In this document: positions 27,791-35,597 of the stretch, in pieces | Position numbering within the stretch: the stretch's first letter is position 1 | How the letters are laid out: each line of letters begins with the position of its first letter | NCBI GenBank assembly: GCA_018268515.1 | Contig: JAFDWK010000010.1 | Coordinates: 1 to 64,000, forward strand | Direction of reading: 5' to 3' | Source: Actinomycetota bacterium | GTDB taxonomy: Bacteria; Actinomycetota; Actinomycetes; Actinomycetales; Microbacteriaceae | DNA length: 64,000 nt | The notes under the pieces: generated by a model | Databases searched by the model: none | What the model was told of the DNA's origin: nothing | The model's input: only the letters and a program-made list of their open reading frames with translations | Program-made: the position numbers and the translations under genes

Positions 27791-27824
27791 CTTGAGCGTA
27801 CGTCTGCTTCACACGTCGCTCAAG
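27791..27824 (-). promoter_or_regulatory. bkd promoter with inverted repeat over -35 and -10
   Basis: Minus strand: -35 TTGAGC (27818-27823), 17-bp spacer, -10 TACGCT (27795-27800), giving a start near 27788 and a leader of about 57 nt. The arms CTTGAGCG (27791-27798) and CGCTCAAG (27817-27824) are a perfect 8-bp inverted repeat that covers both promoter elements, a plausible operator for the adjacent Lrp-type regulator. Confidence 0.6.
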
Positions 27825-27890
27825 CATTCGCGTGCGCTCTGAGCATGTTGCGCAGAGAAGGCCATACGGCGGGTGCTAGCCTTTGGCAAC

Positions 27891-28376
27891 ATGGCAAGCC
27901 TCGATCGCACCGATCTCGACATCCTCGAGATGCTCTCCGCCGATCCCCGCACCACCGTGGTCGCGATGGCGGAGAAGCTGCGGCTCTCCCGTAACACCAT
28001 CCAGGCGCGCTTGGCACGCCTGGATCAGACCGGGGTCTTCCTCCCCTACGAGCGGGCGTTCTCCCCCGCGGTGCTCGGCTACCCGCTGCAGGCGTTCATC
28101 AGCATCGGCGTGCGGCAGACCGAACTGCCGAGAATCATCGCCGAGCTCGCTCGCGTGCCCGAAGTCGTCCAGGCGCACGGCCTCAGCGGCTCGATCGATC
28201 TGCTCGCCCTCGTCGCCTGCCGGGACGCGCGCCACCTCTTCGACACCGACGCGCGGATCCTGTCCATCGACGGTGTCGAGCGGACCGAGACCTCGCTCGC
28301 GATGGGCGAGGTCATCCCGTTCCGCGTCGGCGGTCTCATGGGACTGGCACGGCGAGAGGCCGGAGGAACCGCCTGA
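27891..28376 (+). CDS. Lrp/AsnC-family transcriptional regulator
   Basis: 161 aa from the ATG at 27891. N-terminal HTH (LDRTDLDILEMLSADPRTTVV style, residues 3-55 with RLSRNTIQARLARL as recognition region) and a C-terminal RAM ligand-binding domain (about 70-140). Divergent from bkdABC, 159 nt apart, the usual layout for BkdR-like control by branched-chain amino acids. A TAGCCT box lies 8 nt upstream of the ATG and there is no ribosome-binding site. The last 41 nt overlap the convergent hydrolase gene. Confidence 0.9.
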   Translation: MASLDRTDLDILEMLSADPRTTVVAMAEKLRLSRNTIQARLARLDQTGVFLPYERAFSPAVLGYPLQAFISIGVRQTELPRIIAELARVPEVVQAHGLSGSIDLLALVACRDARHLFDTDARILSIDGVERTETSLAMGEVIPFRVGGLMGLARREAGGTA

Positions 28377-29235
28377 TCGCGCCCGCTGCTTCGGCCGGCG
28401 CCTCGTAGTGGATCAGATGGCCGACGTGCGCGATCTCGACGAGCTCGGCATCGGGGAACAGCCCCACCAGGCGTCGCTCCGCCTCGATCGGGGTGATGTC
28501 GTCGCGCTGGGCGGCCACGAGCAGGGTGGGCGCCGAGATCCGCGGCGCGAACTCGCGCACGTCGTGTGAGACGCTCGTGCGGAACGCCTGGCTGAGCACC
28601 TCGCGGTCGGCGAAACGCGAGAAGTAGGTGTCGTGCTGATCGTGCACGAAGCGGCGCAGTTCCGGATCCCGCGTCTTCGCCATCGCGATGCTCATGGCAC
28701 GCACGATGACCCTGTTCCGCAGGAGCTCCGTGCCGATGCTCTCGGGCAGTCGCGCGCCGAGGGCGTAGTAGAGGATCGCGAGCCGCGTCAGCACGGCCTT
28801 GGGGCCCTCCAGCGCCGGCGCGCCGATCGGGTTGACCAGGATCAGGCGTGGCGTCTCGAGCCCGCCCGCGACCGCGGCCGCTGCCACGATCGAGCCGAAC
28901 GAGTGCCCCAGGATGACCGCCCCGGGGGCGACCCGCGCGACGAACTCCGTGAGCCACTGCGCGTAGGCGTCGATGTCGTGCACGCGACCGGGAAGCGGAG
29001 CCGTCTCCCCGAACCCGGGGAGATCGGGCATGATCACGCGCACCCCCGGCAGATGGGCCACCACGGGCTCGAGCCCGTGGTGCTCGCCGCGGAAGCCGTG
29101 CACCGCCAGGACGGTGACCTCTGCGTCGTCGGGGCCGTAGATCCAGTACGCCGTGCGCCCGCCGAGGACCTCCGACTCCTCCCGCCGCAGCGGGATGCGA
29201 TCCAGGCGTGCGGCATAGGGCGAAGGTGCGAGCAT
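28336..29235 (-). CDS. Alpha/beta hydrolase
   Basis: 299 aa. The fold is indicated by VLAVHGFRGEHHGL (oxyanion), nucleophile Ser in ILGHSFGSIVA, and the late His in HVGHLIHYEAPAE; Asp in QRDDITPIEAE is the likely acid. The substrate is unknown. The ATG lies 6 nt after TAGACT, so it is likely leaderless. Its 3' end overlaps the Lrp gene by 41 nt on the opposite strand. Confidence 0.87.
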   Translation of the reverse strand: MLAPSPYAARLDRIPLRREESEVLGGRTAYWIYGPDDAEVTVLAVHGFRGEHHGLEPVVAHLPGVRVIMPDLPGFGETAPLPGRVHDIDAYAQWLTEFVARVAPGAVILGHSFGSIVAAAAVAGGLETPRLILVNPIGAPALEGPKAVLTRLAILYYALGARLPESIGTELLRNRVIVRAMSIAMAKTRDPELRRFVHDQHDTYFSRFADREVLSQAFRTSVSHDVREFAPRISAPTLLVAAQRDDITPIEAERRLVGLFPDAELVEIAHVGHLIHYEAPAEAAGAIRRFLRPLAVPVP

Positions 29236-29241
29236 GCGTCG

Positions 29242-29247
29242 AGTCTA
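29242..29247 (-). promoter_or_regulatory. -10 box TAGACT for alpha/beta hydrolase (leaderless)
   Basis: TAGACT, 6 nt (CGACGC), then ATG at 29235. It is one of the repeated TANNNT-N6-start arrangements in this window. Confidence 0.5.
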
Positions 29248-29313
29248 CGGGCGTGATCCGTGCCGCCTGCGCGGACGGCCGCGCGCCGGAACGGCGATGT
29301 CGGCCCCTCGCCC

Positions 29314-29319
29314 TACCGT
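29314..29319 (+). promoter_or_regulatory. -10 box TACCGT for exonuclease gene (leaderless)
   Basis: TACCGT, 6 nt (GGCGTC), then the ATG at 29326; no Shine-Dalgarno sequence. Confidence 0.5.
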
Positions 29320-29325
29320 GGCGTC

Positions 29326-30066
29326 ATGACCGCTTCGCCGCCGCCCTGGCTGACCCGCGTCGGGGTCTTCGACCTCGAGACCACGGGGATCGACGTCACG
29401 CGGGACCGCATCGTCACCGCGCACGTCGGGGTGCTGGACCACCACGGCGCCGAGATCGCGGCGCGGACGTGGCTGGCAGACCCCGGAGTCCCGATCCCCG
29501 CCGGCACCACGGCGATCCACGGCATCACCTCCGAGCGGGCGCACCGCGACGGCGCCCCGGCGGCGCAGGTCGTCGCGGGTGTCGTGGCCGCGCTGCGCTC
29601 GCTTCTCGATCAGGGTGTGCCCGTGGTCGCGTACAACGCCGCGTTCGACTTCTCCCTGCTCGCACACGAGGCGCGGCGGCACCGGATCGCGCCGCTGGAG
29701 AACCCATCGCCGGTGATCGACCCGCTGATCATCGACAAGACCTACGACCGGTACCGCCCAGGGAAGAGGACGCTCGAGATCGTCGCCGCGCACTACGGGG
29801 TCGATCTGATCGGCGCGCACGACGCCTCGGCCGATGCCGTCGCCGCGGGCCGGGTCGCGCAGGCGCTCGCGCAGAGATTCCCGTTGCCGGAGAGCGCGGG
29901 CGAGCTGCACACCCGTCAGATCGGCTGGGCCCGAGCGCAGGCTGCGAGCCTCACCGACTACTTCGTGCGGATCGGGCGCATCGAGCCGACCGAGCGCGTG
30001 GACGGCCGCTGGCCGGTCCGCGAGGACGACCCCGCCCACCAGAGCACGCCGGCGCCGTCCTTCTGA
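29326..30066 (+). CDS. DnaQ-like 3'-5' exonuclease (DEDDh)
   Basis: 246 aa. DEDDh motifs: FDLETTG (Asp16, Glu18), NAAFD, and HDASADA with the catalytic His. The GTTAIHGIT segment after motif I is typical of DNA polymerase III epsilon-type exonucleases. It is a standalone proofreading-like or repair exonuclease, probably not the replicative epsilon subunit; C-terminal residues 190-246 lack a recognised polymerase-binding domain. An upstream in-frame start at 29260 was rejected because of the promoter box and lack of a ribosome-binding site. Confidence 0.87.
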   Translation: MTASPPPWLTRVGVFDLETTGIDVTRDRIVTAHVGVLDHHGAEIAARTWLADPGVPIPAGTTAIHGITSERAHRDGAPAAQVVAGVVAALRSLLDQGVPVVAYNAAFDFSLLAHEARRHRIAPLENPSPVIDPLIIDKTYDRYRPGKRTLEIVAAHYGVDLIGAHDASADAVAAGRVAQALAQRFPLPESAGELHTRQIGWARAQAASLTDYFVRIGRIEPTERVDGRWPVREDDPAHQSTPAPSF

Positions 30067-30076
30067 CGACGGATCC

Positions 30077-30106
30077 CGATCCGGACCGCAGACCGGATCC
30101 GGATCG
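30077..30106 (+). terminator. Possible hairpin after the exonuclease gene
   Basis: CGATCCGG pairs with CCGGATCG across a 14-nt loop, starting 10 nt after the stop. An alternative 7-bp pairing exists in the same stretch. No T-run. Confidence 0.4.
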
Positions 30107-30147
30107 ACCTCTGAGCGGCGGTCCTGCGCCTGTGGATGGGCGCGGAG

Positions 30148-30153
30148 TAAAAT
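30148..30153 (+). promoter_or_regulatory. -10 box TAAAAT upstream of small coiled-coil gene
   Basis: TAAAAT is rare AT-rich sequence in this region and sits 34 nt before the ATG at 30188, which has GGAGGGAG as ribosome-binding site. No clear -35. Confidence 0.45.
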
Positions 30154-30187
30154 GGTCGGCTACCCGATGGAGGGAGACCGGACCGCC

Positions 30188-30403
30188 ATGACGACCGACA
30201 CCGAGCGCATCGACGTCCTCGAGCGAGAGATCGAGAGGATGCAGACCGTCATCGACTTCCTGCACGTGACGTTCGGCCAGGAACCGAAGCGCAAGGATCG
30301 CTTCCGACACGTGATCCGCCATGCGGAGGGCAAGATCGACGGCATCCGGTTCGCCCTCGAGACGATCCGGTCGTCCGCATCCGACTCCCGCCCCTCCGCG
30401 TAG
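30188..30403 (+). CDS. Small helical protein of unknown function
   Basis: 71 aa, not recognised. Residues 5-25 (ERIDVLEREIERMQ) have a heptad pattern suggesting a short coiled coil; the rest is basic (EPKRKDRFRHVIRHAEGK) with no Cys or membrane segment. A ribosome-binding site GGAGGGAG at 30168-30175 supports the ATG at 30188. It is followed closely by a terminator, so it is a single-gene unit between the exonuclease and rpmE2. It could be a nucleic-acid-binding or scaffold peptide; this is speculation. Confidence 0.7.
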   Translation: MTTDTERIDVLEREIERMQTVIDFLHVTFGQEPKRKDRFRHVIRHAEGKIDGIRFALETIRSSASDSRPSA

Positions 30404-30410
30404 ACAGCGG

Positions 30411-30443
30411 AAAGCCCCCGCCTCGATCGAGGACGGGGGCTTT
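30411..30443. terminator. Bidirectional terminator between small gene and rpmE2
   Basis: AAAGCCCCCG pairs with CGGGGGCTTT around a 13-nt loop that itself folds. AAA/TTT flanks on both sides make it usable by both convergent genes. Confidence 0.85.
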
Positions 30444-30454
30444 CGCGAAGGCGA

Positions 30455-30712
30455 TTACTTGGAGGAGCCGCCGAAGTTCTTGAAGCGCTGGTTGAACTTC
30501 TCGACGCGACCGGCCGAGTCCATGATGCGCTGCTTGCCCGTGTAGAACGGGTGCGAGGCCGAGGAGATCTCGACGTCGATGACGGGGTACTCGACGCCGT
30601 CGAGCTCGATCGTCTTGTCGCTCGTGACCGTGGAACGGGTCAGGAACGTGTCGCCCGAGCCGAGGTCGCGGAACACGACGGCCTGGTACGTGGGGTGGAT
30701 GTCAGTCTTCAT
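30455..30712 (-). CDS. rpmE2: 50S ribosomal protein L31 type B
   Basis: 85 aa from the ATG at 30712 with AAGGAA upstream. [10 protein letters not shown] at the start and [24 protein letters not shown] at the end (quoted in part) are diagnostic. It has no Cys, so it is the zinc-free B form. In many bacteria this paralogue is induced by Zur under zinc starvation, but no Zur-like palindrome is seen upstream; a -10-like TAGAAT lies at 30786-30791. It may be the main L31 here. Confidence 0.95.
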   Translation of the reverse strand: MKTDIHPTYQAVVFRDLGSGDTFLTRSTVTSDKTIELDGVEYPVIDVEISSASHPFYTGKQRIMDSAGRVEKFNQRFKNFGGSSK

Positions 30713-30785
30713 GGGGTTCCTTACGTGGTGCCCTGGATTGTGCCAGGGGCGAGGGAAGTCTGCGGTGCGAGTGCACCAAGGATCG

Positions 30786-30791
30786 ATTCTA
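30786..30791 (-). promoter_or_regulatory. Possible -10 box TAGAAT for rpmE2
   Basis: TAGAAT on the minus strand, 73 nt before the start. The intervening leader contains CCCTGG/CCAGGG (30731-30748), a small hairpin. No convincing -35. Confidence 0.35.
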
Positions 30792-30807
30792 ACAGCCCGG
30801 CGCCGGC

Positions 30808-31596
30808 TCAGGAAACAGCGGCGCGCGCCGCATAGCGGCCGTCGACGCGGTCCAGAGCGATCAGCATGCCGAACGCGTCGCTGAGTGCTTCGGCGGTGAG
30901 CGTCTGCTCGATCGGGCCCGCCGCGACGATCGCGCCGTCGCGCAGCAGCAGGACGTGCGTGAACCCGACGGGGATCTCCTCGACGTGGTGCGTGACCATG
31001 ACCATCGCGGGGGTCGTGGGCGACTGGGCGAATCCGCCCAGAAGTCCGAGCAGCTCCTCGCGCGCGCCGAGGTCGAGGCTGGCGCTCGGCTCGTCCAGCA
31101 GCAGCAGCTCCGGATCCGTCATCACGGCCCGCGCGATCTGCACGCGCTTCTGCTCTCCGTCGCTGAGCGTGCCGAAATGGCGCTCGGCGAGATGCTCCAA
31201 ATGCCACTGCTCGAGCACTCGCATCGCGCGGCGCTCATCGATCGACTCGTACGACTCGTTCCAGCGCCCCATGACCGAGTACGCCGCCGTCATGACCGTG
31301 TTCAGCACGGTCTCGTCGGCGGGGATCCGGCGCGCCATCGCCGAGGACGCGAAGCCGATTCGCGGGCGGATCTCGAACACATCGGTGCGGCCCAGGGTCT
31401 CCCCCAGGATGTCGACCTGCCCCTGCGTCGGGTGCATCAGGGTGTCCGCGAGCTGCAGGAGCGTCGTCTTGCCCGCGCCATTGGGGCCGAGCACGACCCA
31501 GCGCTGGTCGTCCTCGACGATCCAGGAGAGGTGATCGACGATGTTGCGGCCGTCGCGGCGCACCACGACGTCCGAGAATTCGAGGACGGCAGACAT
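30808..31596 (-). CDS. Stand-alone ABC transporter ATP-binding protein
   Basis: 262 aa. Walker [11 protein letters not shown] (about 37-46), signature [14 protein letters not shown], Walker [13 protein letters not shown] and the switch His in VMVTHHVEE. The sequence [13 protein letters not shown] and early [20 protein letters not shown] resemble the YlmA/ModF-like single ATPases that lack a membrane partner. No permease gene is nearby. It starts 4 nt beyond the glgA stop and has its own TAGGCT box, which overlaps that stop by one base. Confidence 0.85.
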   Translation of the reverse strand: MSAVLEFSDVVVRRDGRNIVDHLSWIVEDDQRWVVLGPNGAGKTTLLQLADTLMHPTQGQVDILGETLGRTDVFEIRPRIGFASSAMARRIPADETVLNTVMTAAYSVMGRWNESYESIDERRAMRVLEQWHLEHLAERHFGTLSDGEQKRVQIARAVMTDPELLLLDEPSASLDLGAREELLGLLGGFAQSPTTPAMVMVTHHVEEIPVGFTHVLLLRDGAIVAAGPIEQTLTAEALSDAFGMLIALDRVDGRYAARAAVS

Positions 31597-31600
31597 GCCC

Positions 31601-32797
31601 TCAGCCTATCGGTCGGGCCGTGAGCTCCTCGTAGAGCGCCCGGGTCGTGTCGGCGATCGCACCCCAGCTGAACTCGTCCGCCGCGCGACGCCGACCGGCC
31701 TCCCCGTACGCCCGGGCACGGTCCGGGTCCGCGACCACCTCGGTCAGCACGGCGGCAAGATCCGACACGAAACGCTCCGGATCCACGGGGGTGCCGGTGC
31801 CGTCCTGCACCTGCTCGATCGGCACGAGTCTCCCGGTGACGCCGTCGAGGACGACCTCGGGGATGCCGCCGGTCGCGGTCCCGACCACGGCTGCGCCGCA
31901 GGCCATCGCCTCGAGGTTCACGATCCCGAGCGGCTCGTACACCGACGGGCACACGAAGGTGGTCGCCGCCGTCAGGATCGCGGAGAGCTCATGGCGCGGC
32001 AGGAACTCCTCGATCCAGACCACCCCGGTGCGCGTCGCGGTGAGATCGGCCACCAGCCCGCGTACCTCGTCCATGATCTCCGGGGTGTCCGGCGCGCCTG
32101 CACAGAGCACGAGCTGCACGTCCGCGGGCAGCTTCTCCGCGGCCCGCAGGAAGTAGGGCAGGCCCTTCTGCCGCGTGATCCGTCCGACGAAGACGACCGA
32201 AGGACGGGCCGGGTCGATCCCGTGCTTCACCAGCACACCGGGGTCGGCGACCGGATGCCAGGCCTCGACGTCGATGCCGTTGTAGATCACGTGCACCTTC
32301 GCGGGGTCGACCTGCGGGTACGCGCGCAGGATGTCGTTGCGCATGCCCCCGCTGACCGCGATGATCGCCGCAGCGCTCTCGTACGCGAGCCGCTCGATGC
32401 CGCCGGAGACGGCGTAGCCGCCGCCCAGTTGCTCCGCCTTCCACGGCCGCAGCGGCTCCAGGCTGTGCGCGGTCAGCACGTGCGGGATACCGTGCAGCTG
32501 GGATGCGATGTGCCCGGCGAAGTTCGCGTACCAGGTATGGCTGTGCACCACGTCCGCGCCCGCGACGTCCGGCACGATGACCAGATCCGTCCCCAATGTC
32601 TGCAGAGCCGCGTTCGCCGAGGCCAGTTCGGCGGGAGTTCGATAAGCCGTCACATCCTGTTCATCCCGGTCCGCGCCGAAGGCGCGCACCCGCACATCGG
32701 TGCTCTCCCGCAAGGCCTTGACGAGTTCCGCGACGTGTACTCCGGCCCCGCCGTAGATCTCCGGCGGGTACTCCTTGGTGATGATGTCGACTCGCAT
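31601..32797 (-). CDS. glgA: GT4-type glycogen synthase / maltose-1-phosphate synthase
   Basis: 398 aa from the ATG at 32797 (MRVDIITKEYPPEIYGGAG). GT-B fold with the N-terminal GGAGVHVAELV and the C-terminal donor site VCPSVYEPLGIVNLEAMA (E-x7-E). This is the actinobacterial GT4 form, not the E. coli GT5 GlgA. The mycobacterial orthologue (GlgM, Rv1212c) makes alpha-maltose-1-phosphate from ADP-glucose, so this product may do the same. Divergent from glgC, which supplies ADP-glucose. Confidence 0.9.
   Translation of the reverse strand: MRVDIITKEYPPEIYGGAGVHVAELVKALRESTDVRVRAFGADRDEQDVTAYRTPAELASANAALQTLGTDLVIVPDVAGADVVHSHTWYANFAGHIASQLHGIPHVLTAHSLEPLRPWKAEQLGGGYAVSGGIERLAYESAAAIIAVSGGMRNDILRAYPQVDPAKVHVIYNGIDVEAWHPVADPGVLVKHGIDPARPSVVFVGRITRQKGLPYFLRAAEKLPADVQLVLCAGAPDTPEIMDEVRGLVADLTATRTGVVWIEEFLPRHELSAILTAATTFVCPSVYEPLGIVNLEAMACGAAVVGTATGGIPEVVLDGVTGRLVPIEQVQDGTGTPVDPERFVSDLAAVLTEVVADPDRARAYGEAGRRRAADEFSWGAIADTTRALYEELTARPIG
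31603..31608 (-). promoter_or_regulatory. -10 box TAGGCT for the ABC ATPase gene (leaderless)
   Basis: TAGGCT, 6 nt (GAGGGC), then ATG at 31596. The box lies inside the end of glgA. Confidence 0.5.
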
Positions 32798-32803
32798 GTC
32801 CTG

Positions 32804-32809
32804 AAGGTA
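32804..32809 (-). promoter_or_regulatory. -10 box TACCTT for glgA (leaderless)
   Basis: TACCTT, 6 nt (CAGGAC), then ATG at 32797. It faces the glgC box 23 bp away. Confidence 0.45.
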
Positions 32810-32831
32810 GTACATCGTGCGGATGGGGCTC

Positions 32832-32837
32832 TATGGT
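32832..32837 (+). promoter_or_regulatory. -10 box TATGGT for glgC (leaderless)
   Basis: TATGGT, 6 nt (GGACGC), then ATG at 32844; no ribosome-binding site. Both glg promoters fit in a 46-nt gap, so their polymerase footprints must overlap. Confidence 0.5.
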
Positions 32838-32843
32838 GGACGC

Positions 32844-34088
32844 ATGTCGGCACCAAAGAAGGTCTTCGGGATCATCCTCGCCGGGGGCGAGGGCAAGCGA
32901 CTCATGCCCCTCACGGCGGACCGGGCGAAGCCCGCCGTGCCGTTCGGCGGGCAGTACCGTTTGATCGACTTCGCGATCTCGAACCTCATCAACTCGGGCC
33001 TGAGACAGATCGTGGTGCTCACGCAGTACAAGTCCCATAGTCTCGACCGGCACATCTCCCAGACGTGGCGGATGTCGGCTCTGCTCGACTCCTACGTGAC
33101 CTCGGTGCCCGCACAGCAGCGCCTCGGCAAGCGGTGGTTCTCCGGCTCCGCCGACGCCATCCTGCAGAGCCTGAACCTTCTCGTCGACGAGAAGCCCGAC
33201 ATCGTGATCGTGATCGGCGCCGATCATGTGTACCGCATGGACTTCCAGCAGATGATCGAGGCGCACATCGCTTCCGGTGCACGCGCGACCGTGGCGGGCA
33301 TCCGTCAGCCGCTGGCCCTGGCCTCCCAGTTCGGCGTGATCGACGTCGCCTCGGACGGATCCGGACGGATCAACCAGTTCCTGGAGAAGCCATCGGATCC
33401 GACCGGCCTGCCCGACTCGCCGCACGAGGTGCTCGCATCCATGGGCAACTACGTCTTCGACACGGACGCCCTGATCGAGGCGGTGGAGACCGACGGCGAG
33501 CTCGCCGGATCCAACCACGACATGGGCGGAGACATCGTCCCCTACTTCGTCGACCGCGGCGAGGCGGGCTTCTACGACATGAAGCACAACGAGGTGCCGG
33601 GATCCTCCCCGCGCGATCGCTCCTACTGGCGCGACGTCGGCACGATCGAGTCGTTCTTCGACGCGCACATGGATCTGATCTCGACCCTGCCGATCTTCAA
33701 CCTGTACAACATGGAGTGGCCGATCCACTCGCAGGCGGTGAACTCACCGCCCGCGAAGTTCGTCCGGGACTCGGTGGGCCGGATCGGCAACGCGATCGAT
33801 TCGATCGTCTCGCTCGGATCGGTCCTGTCCGGCACACATCTGGAGCGCAGCGTGGTGGGGCCGTGGACGCTCGCCGCAGGAGGATCCACGATCACCGACT
33901 CGGTGCTGTTCGACGGGGTGCGTGTCGGTCAGGGCGCCCGGGTTCATCGGGCCATCCTCGACAAGAACGTGGTGCTGCTCGACGGCGCGACCGTCGGCGT
34001 CGATCGCGAGCGCGACCTCGACCGCGGCTTCACGATCACCGAGACGGGGCTCACCGTGGTCGGCAAGGGAGTGCGGATCGAGCGATGA
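32844..34088 (+). CDS. glgC: Glucose-1-phosphate adenylyltransferase
   Basis: 414 aa. Nucleotidyltransferase motif [17 protein letters not shown] (14-30), then [14 protein letters not shown] and the later FLEKPSDP; a C-terminal left-handed beta-helix (from about residue 300) carries the allosteric half. It converts glucose-1-phosphate and ATP to ADP-glucose, the first committed step of glycogen and, in actinobacteria, of maltose-1-phosphate synthesis. The start at MSAPKK is supported by the promoter box just upstream. Confidence 0.95.
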   Translation: MSAPKKVFGIILAGGEGKRLMPLTADRAKPAVPFGGQYRLIDFAISNLINSGLRQIVVLTQYKSHSLDRHISQTWRMSALLDSYVTSVPAQQRLGKRWFSGSADAILQSLNLLVDEKPDIVIVIGADHVYRMDFQQMIEAHIASGARATVAGIRQPLALASQFGVIDVASDGSGRINQFLEKPSDPTGLPDSPHEVLASMGNYVFDTDALIEAVETDGELAGSNHDMGGDIVPYFVDRGEAGFYDMKHNEVPGSSPRDRSYWRDVGTIESFFDAHMDLISTLPIFNLYNMEWPIHSQAVNSPPAKFVRDSVGRIGNAIDSIVSLGSVLSGTHLERSVVGPWTLAAGGSTITDSVLFDGVRVGQGARVHRAILDKNVVLLDGATVGVDRERDLDRGFTITETGLTVVGKGVRIER

Positions 34089-34140
34089 GCGCAGCGCAGC
34101 CTGCGCCGTCACAACGGCGGCGGCGATGCGACCCGGCCGC

Positions 34141-34146
34141 TACGCT
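34141..34146 (+). promoter_or_regulatory. -10 box TACGCT for serB (leaderless)
   Basis: TACGCT, 6 nt (CTTCGG), then GTG at 34153. Confidence 0.5.
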
Positions 34147-34152
34147 CTTCGG

Positions 34153-34788
34153 GTGACCTCCGCGCGCTTTCTCGTCGTCCTCGATGCCGATTCCACCCTC
34201 ATCCGCAACGAGGTGATCGAGCTCCTCGCCGATGAGGCCGGGAGGCGCGCCGAGGTGCAGGCGGCGACCGAGGCCGCGATGCGCGGCGAGGTCGACTTCG
34301 CCGCGAGCCTGCGCTCACGCGTCGCGGCGCTGGCCGGTGTGCCCACGGCGGCGTTCGAGCGCGTTCGGGCCCGCATCGAGCCCACCCCCGGCGTGCGCGA
34401 GCTCACCGCGGCCGTGCACGAGCGCGGCGGCGTGGTCGGCGTCGTCTCGGGTGGCTTCCACGAGATCCTCGACACGGTCGCTCCCGCCCTCGGCGTGGAT
34501 CGCTGGCGTGCGAACCGCCTCGAGGTCGCAGACGGCGCACTGACCGGACGTGTCGATGGCGCGATCGTCGACGCGGCTGCCAAGGCGGCATCGCTGCGGG
34601 AGTGGGCCGATGAGCTCGGGGTCGCGCCGCACGCCACCATCGCGATCGGCGACGGCGCGAACGATCTGCAGATGATGGCTGCGGCCGGCCTCGGCCTCGC
34701 CTTCAATGCGAAGCCCGCCGTGCGTGCCGCCGCATCGCTCGTGATCGGCCCGGTCGACCTGTCCGCGGTCATCCCGCTGCTGCCCTGA
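34153..34788 (+). CDS. serB: Phosphoserine phosphatase
   Basis: 211 aa from the GTG at 34153. HAD motifs DADST (11-15), VSGGF, Lys in AKAAS and GDGANDLQMM match SerB. It makes serine in the last step of the phosphorylated pathway. Unlike many actinobacterial SerB proteins it has no N-terminal ACT domains, so feedback control by serine is unlikely at this enzyme. Confidence 0.9.
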   Translation: MTSARFLVVLDADSTLIRNEVIELLADEAGRRAEVQAATEAAMRGEVDFAASLRSRVAALAGVPTAAFERVRARIEPTPGVRELTAAVHERGGVVGVVSGGFHEILDTVAPALGVDRWRANRLEVADGALTGRVDGAIVDAAAKAASLREWADELGVAPHATIAIGDGANDLQMMAAAGLGLAFNAKPAVRAAASLVIGPVDLSAVIPLLP

Positions 34789-34852
34789 CCCCGCCCCGCA
34801 CCGGTCGCCTGCGGAATCGACGAGGCCCTGGCTTCTTGTCCGTGGTCCCGCA

Positions 34853-34858
34853 TAGCGT
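34853..34858 (+). promoter_or_regulatory. -10 box TAGCGT for hydrolase gene (leaderless)
   Basis: TAGCGT, 6 nt (GGTCAC), then ATG at 34865. Confidence 0.5.
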
Positions 34859-34864
34859 GGTCAC

Positions 34865-35557
34865 ATGGACATCATCCTCGTTCCCGGCCTGTGGCTCGAC
34901 GCGAACTCCTGGGCTGCCGTGCTCGAACCCCTCCGCGCCGCGGGCCACGCACCGCGCCCGCTGACCATGCCGGGCATGGGCGTCTCCTCACCCGATTCGT
35001 CGGAGATCCGTCTGGACGACTGGATCGCGACCGTCGTCTCCGCGATCGACGAAGCGACGGGCGAGGTGGTGCTCGTGGGGCATTCGGGCGGGGGCAACGT
35101 GATCTGGGGCGCGGTGGACGCGCGACCGGACCGCGTGCGCCGCGCCGTCTTCGTCGATACGGTCCCTCCGCCGAACGGCCTCGGCATCAGCGAGTTCCCC
35201 GTGGTCGACGGGGTCATCCCGTTCCCCGGATGGGACTTCTTCGAGGCCGACGACGTCGAAGACCTGGACGAGCCGACCCGAGCCGCCGCCGCTCGCGCGG
35301 CGCAGAGCGTGCCGGCGCACGTGCCGACCGATCCGATCGCCCTCGGAGACGAGCGTCGCTACGGCGTTCCGGCGACCCTGCTCATGGGGTCGCTCACGCA
35401 GCCCGAGCTCGAGAAGTACCTCGAACAGTGGGGCTCCTACGGCGACGAGTACCGCGGGATCCGTGATGCCGAGGTGGTACGGATCGGATCCGGTCACTGG
35501 CCGCAGTATTCGGTGCCGGAACGGCTCGCGGAGCTGCTGGTCGCGGCCGCGCGCTGA
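34865..35557 (+). CDS. Alpha/beta hydrolase, esterase-like
   Basis: 230 aa. It begins MDIILVPGLWLDANSW, with the nucleophile in LVGHSGGGNVIW (Ser) and a C-terminal GSGHWPQYS containing the catalytic His. The VPGLWLDANSW opening is typical of a small group of actinobacterial hydrolases related to methylesterases. Substrate unknown. Confidence 0.85.
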   Translation: MDIILVPGLWLDANSWAAVLEPLRAAGHAPRPLTMPGMGVSSPDSSEIRLDDWIATVVSAIDEATGEVVLVGHSGGGNVIWGAVDARPDRVRRAVFVDTVPPPNGLGISEFPVVDGVIPFPGWDFFEADDVEDLDEPTRAAAARAAQSVPAHVPTDPIALGDERRYGVPATLLMGSLTQPELEKYLEQWGSYGDEYRGIRDAEVVRIGSGHWPQYSVPERLAELLVAAAR

Positions 35558-35597
35558 CGCCGGCGTCGCCGAGGGGATTCCGGGGCGGGCGCCGGGC

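Noticed and set aside
30713..30807. Zur operator upstream of rpmE2
   Set aside because: Searched for the actinobacterial TGAAAATGATTTTCA-like palindrome and found none.
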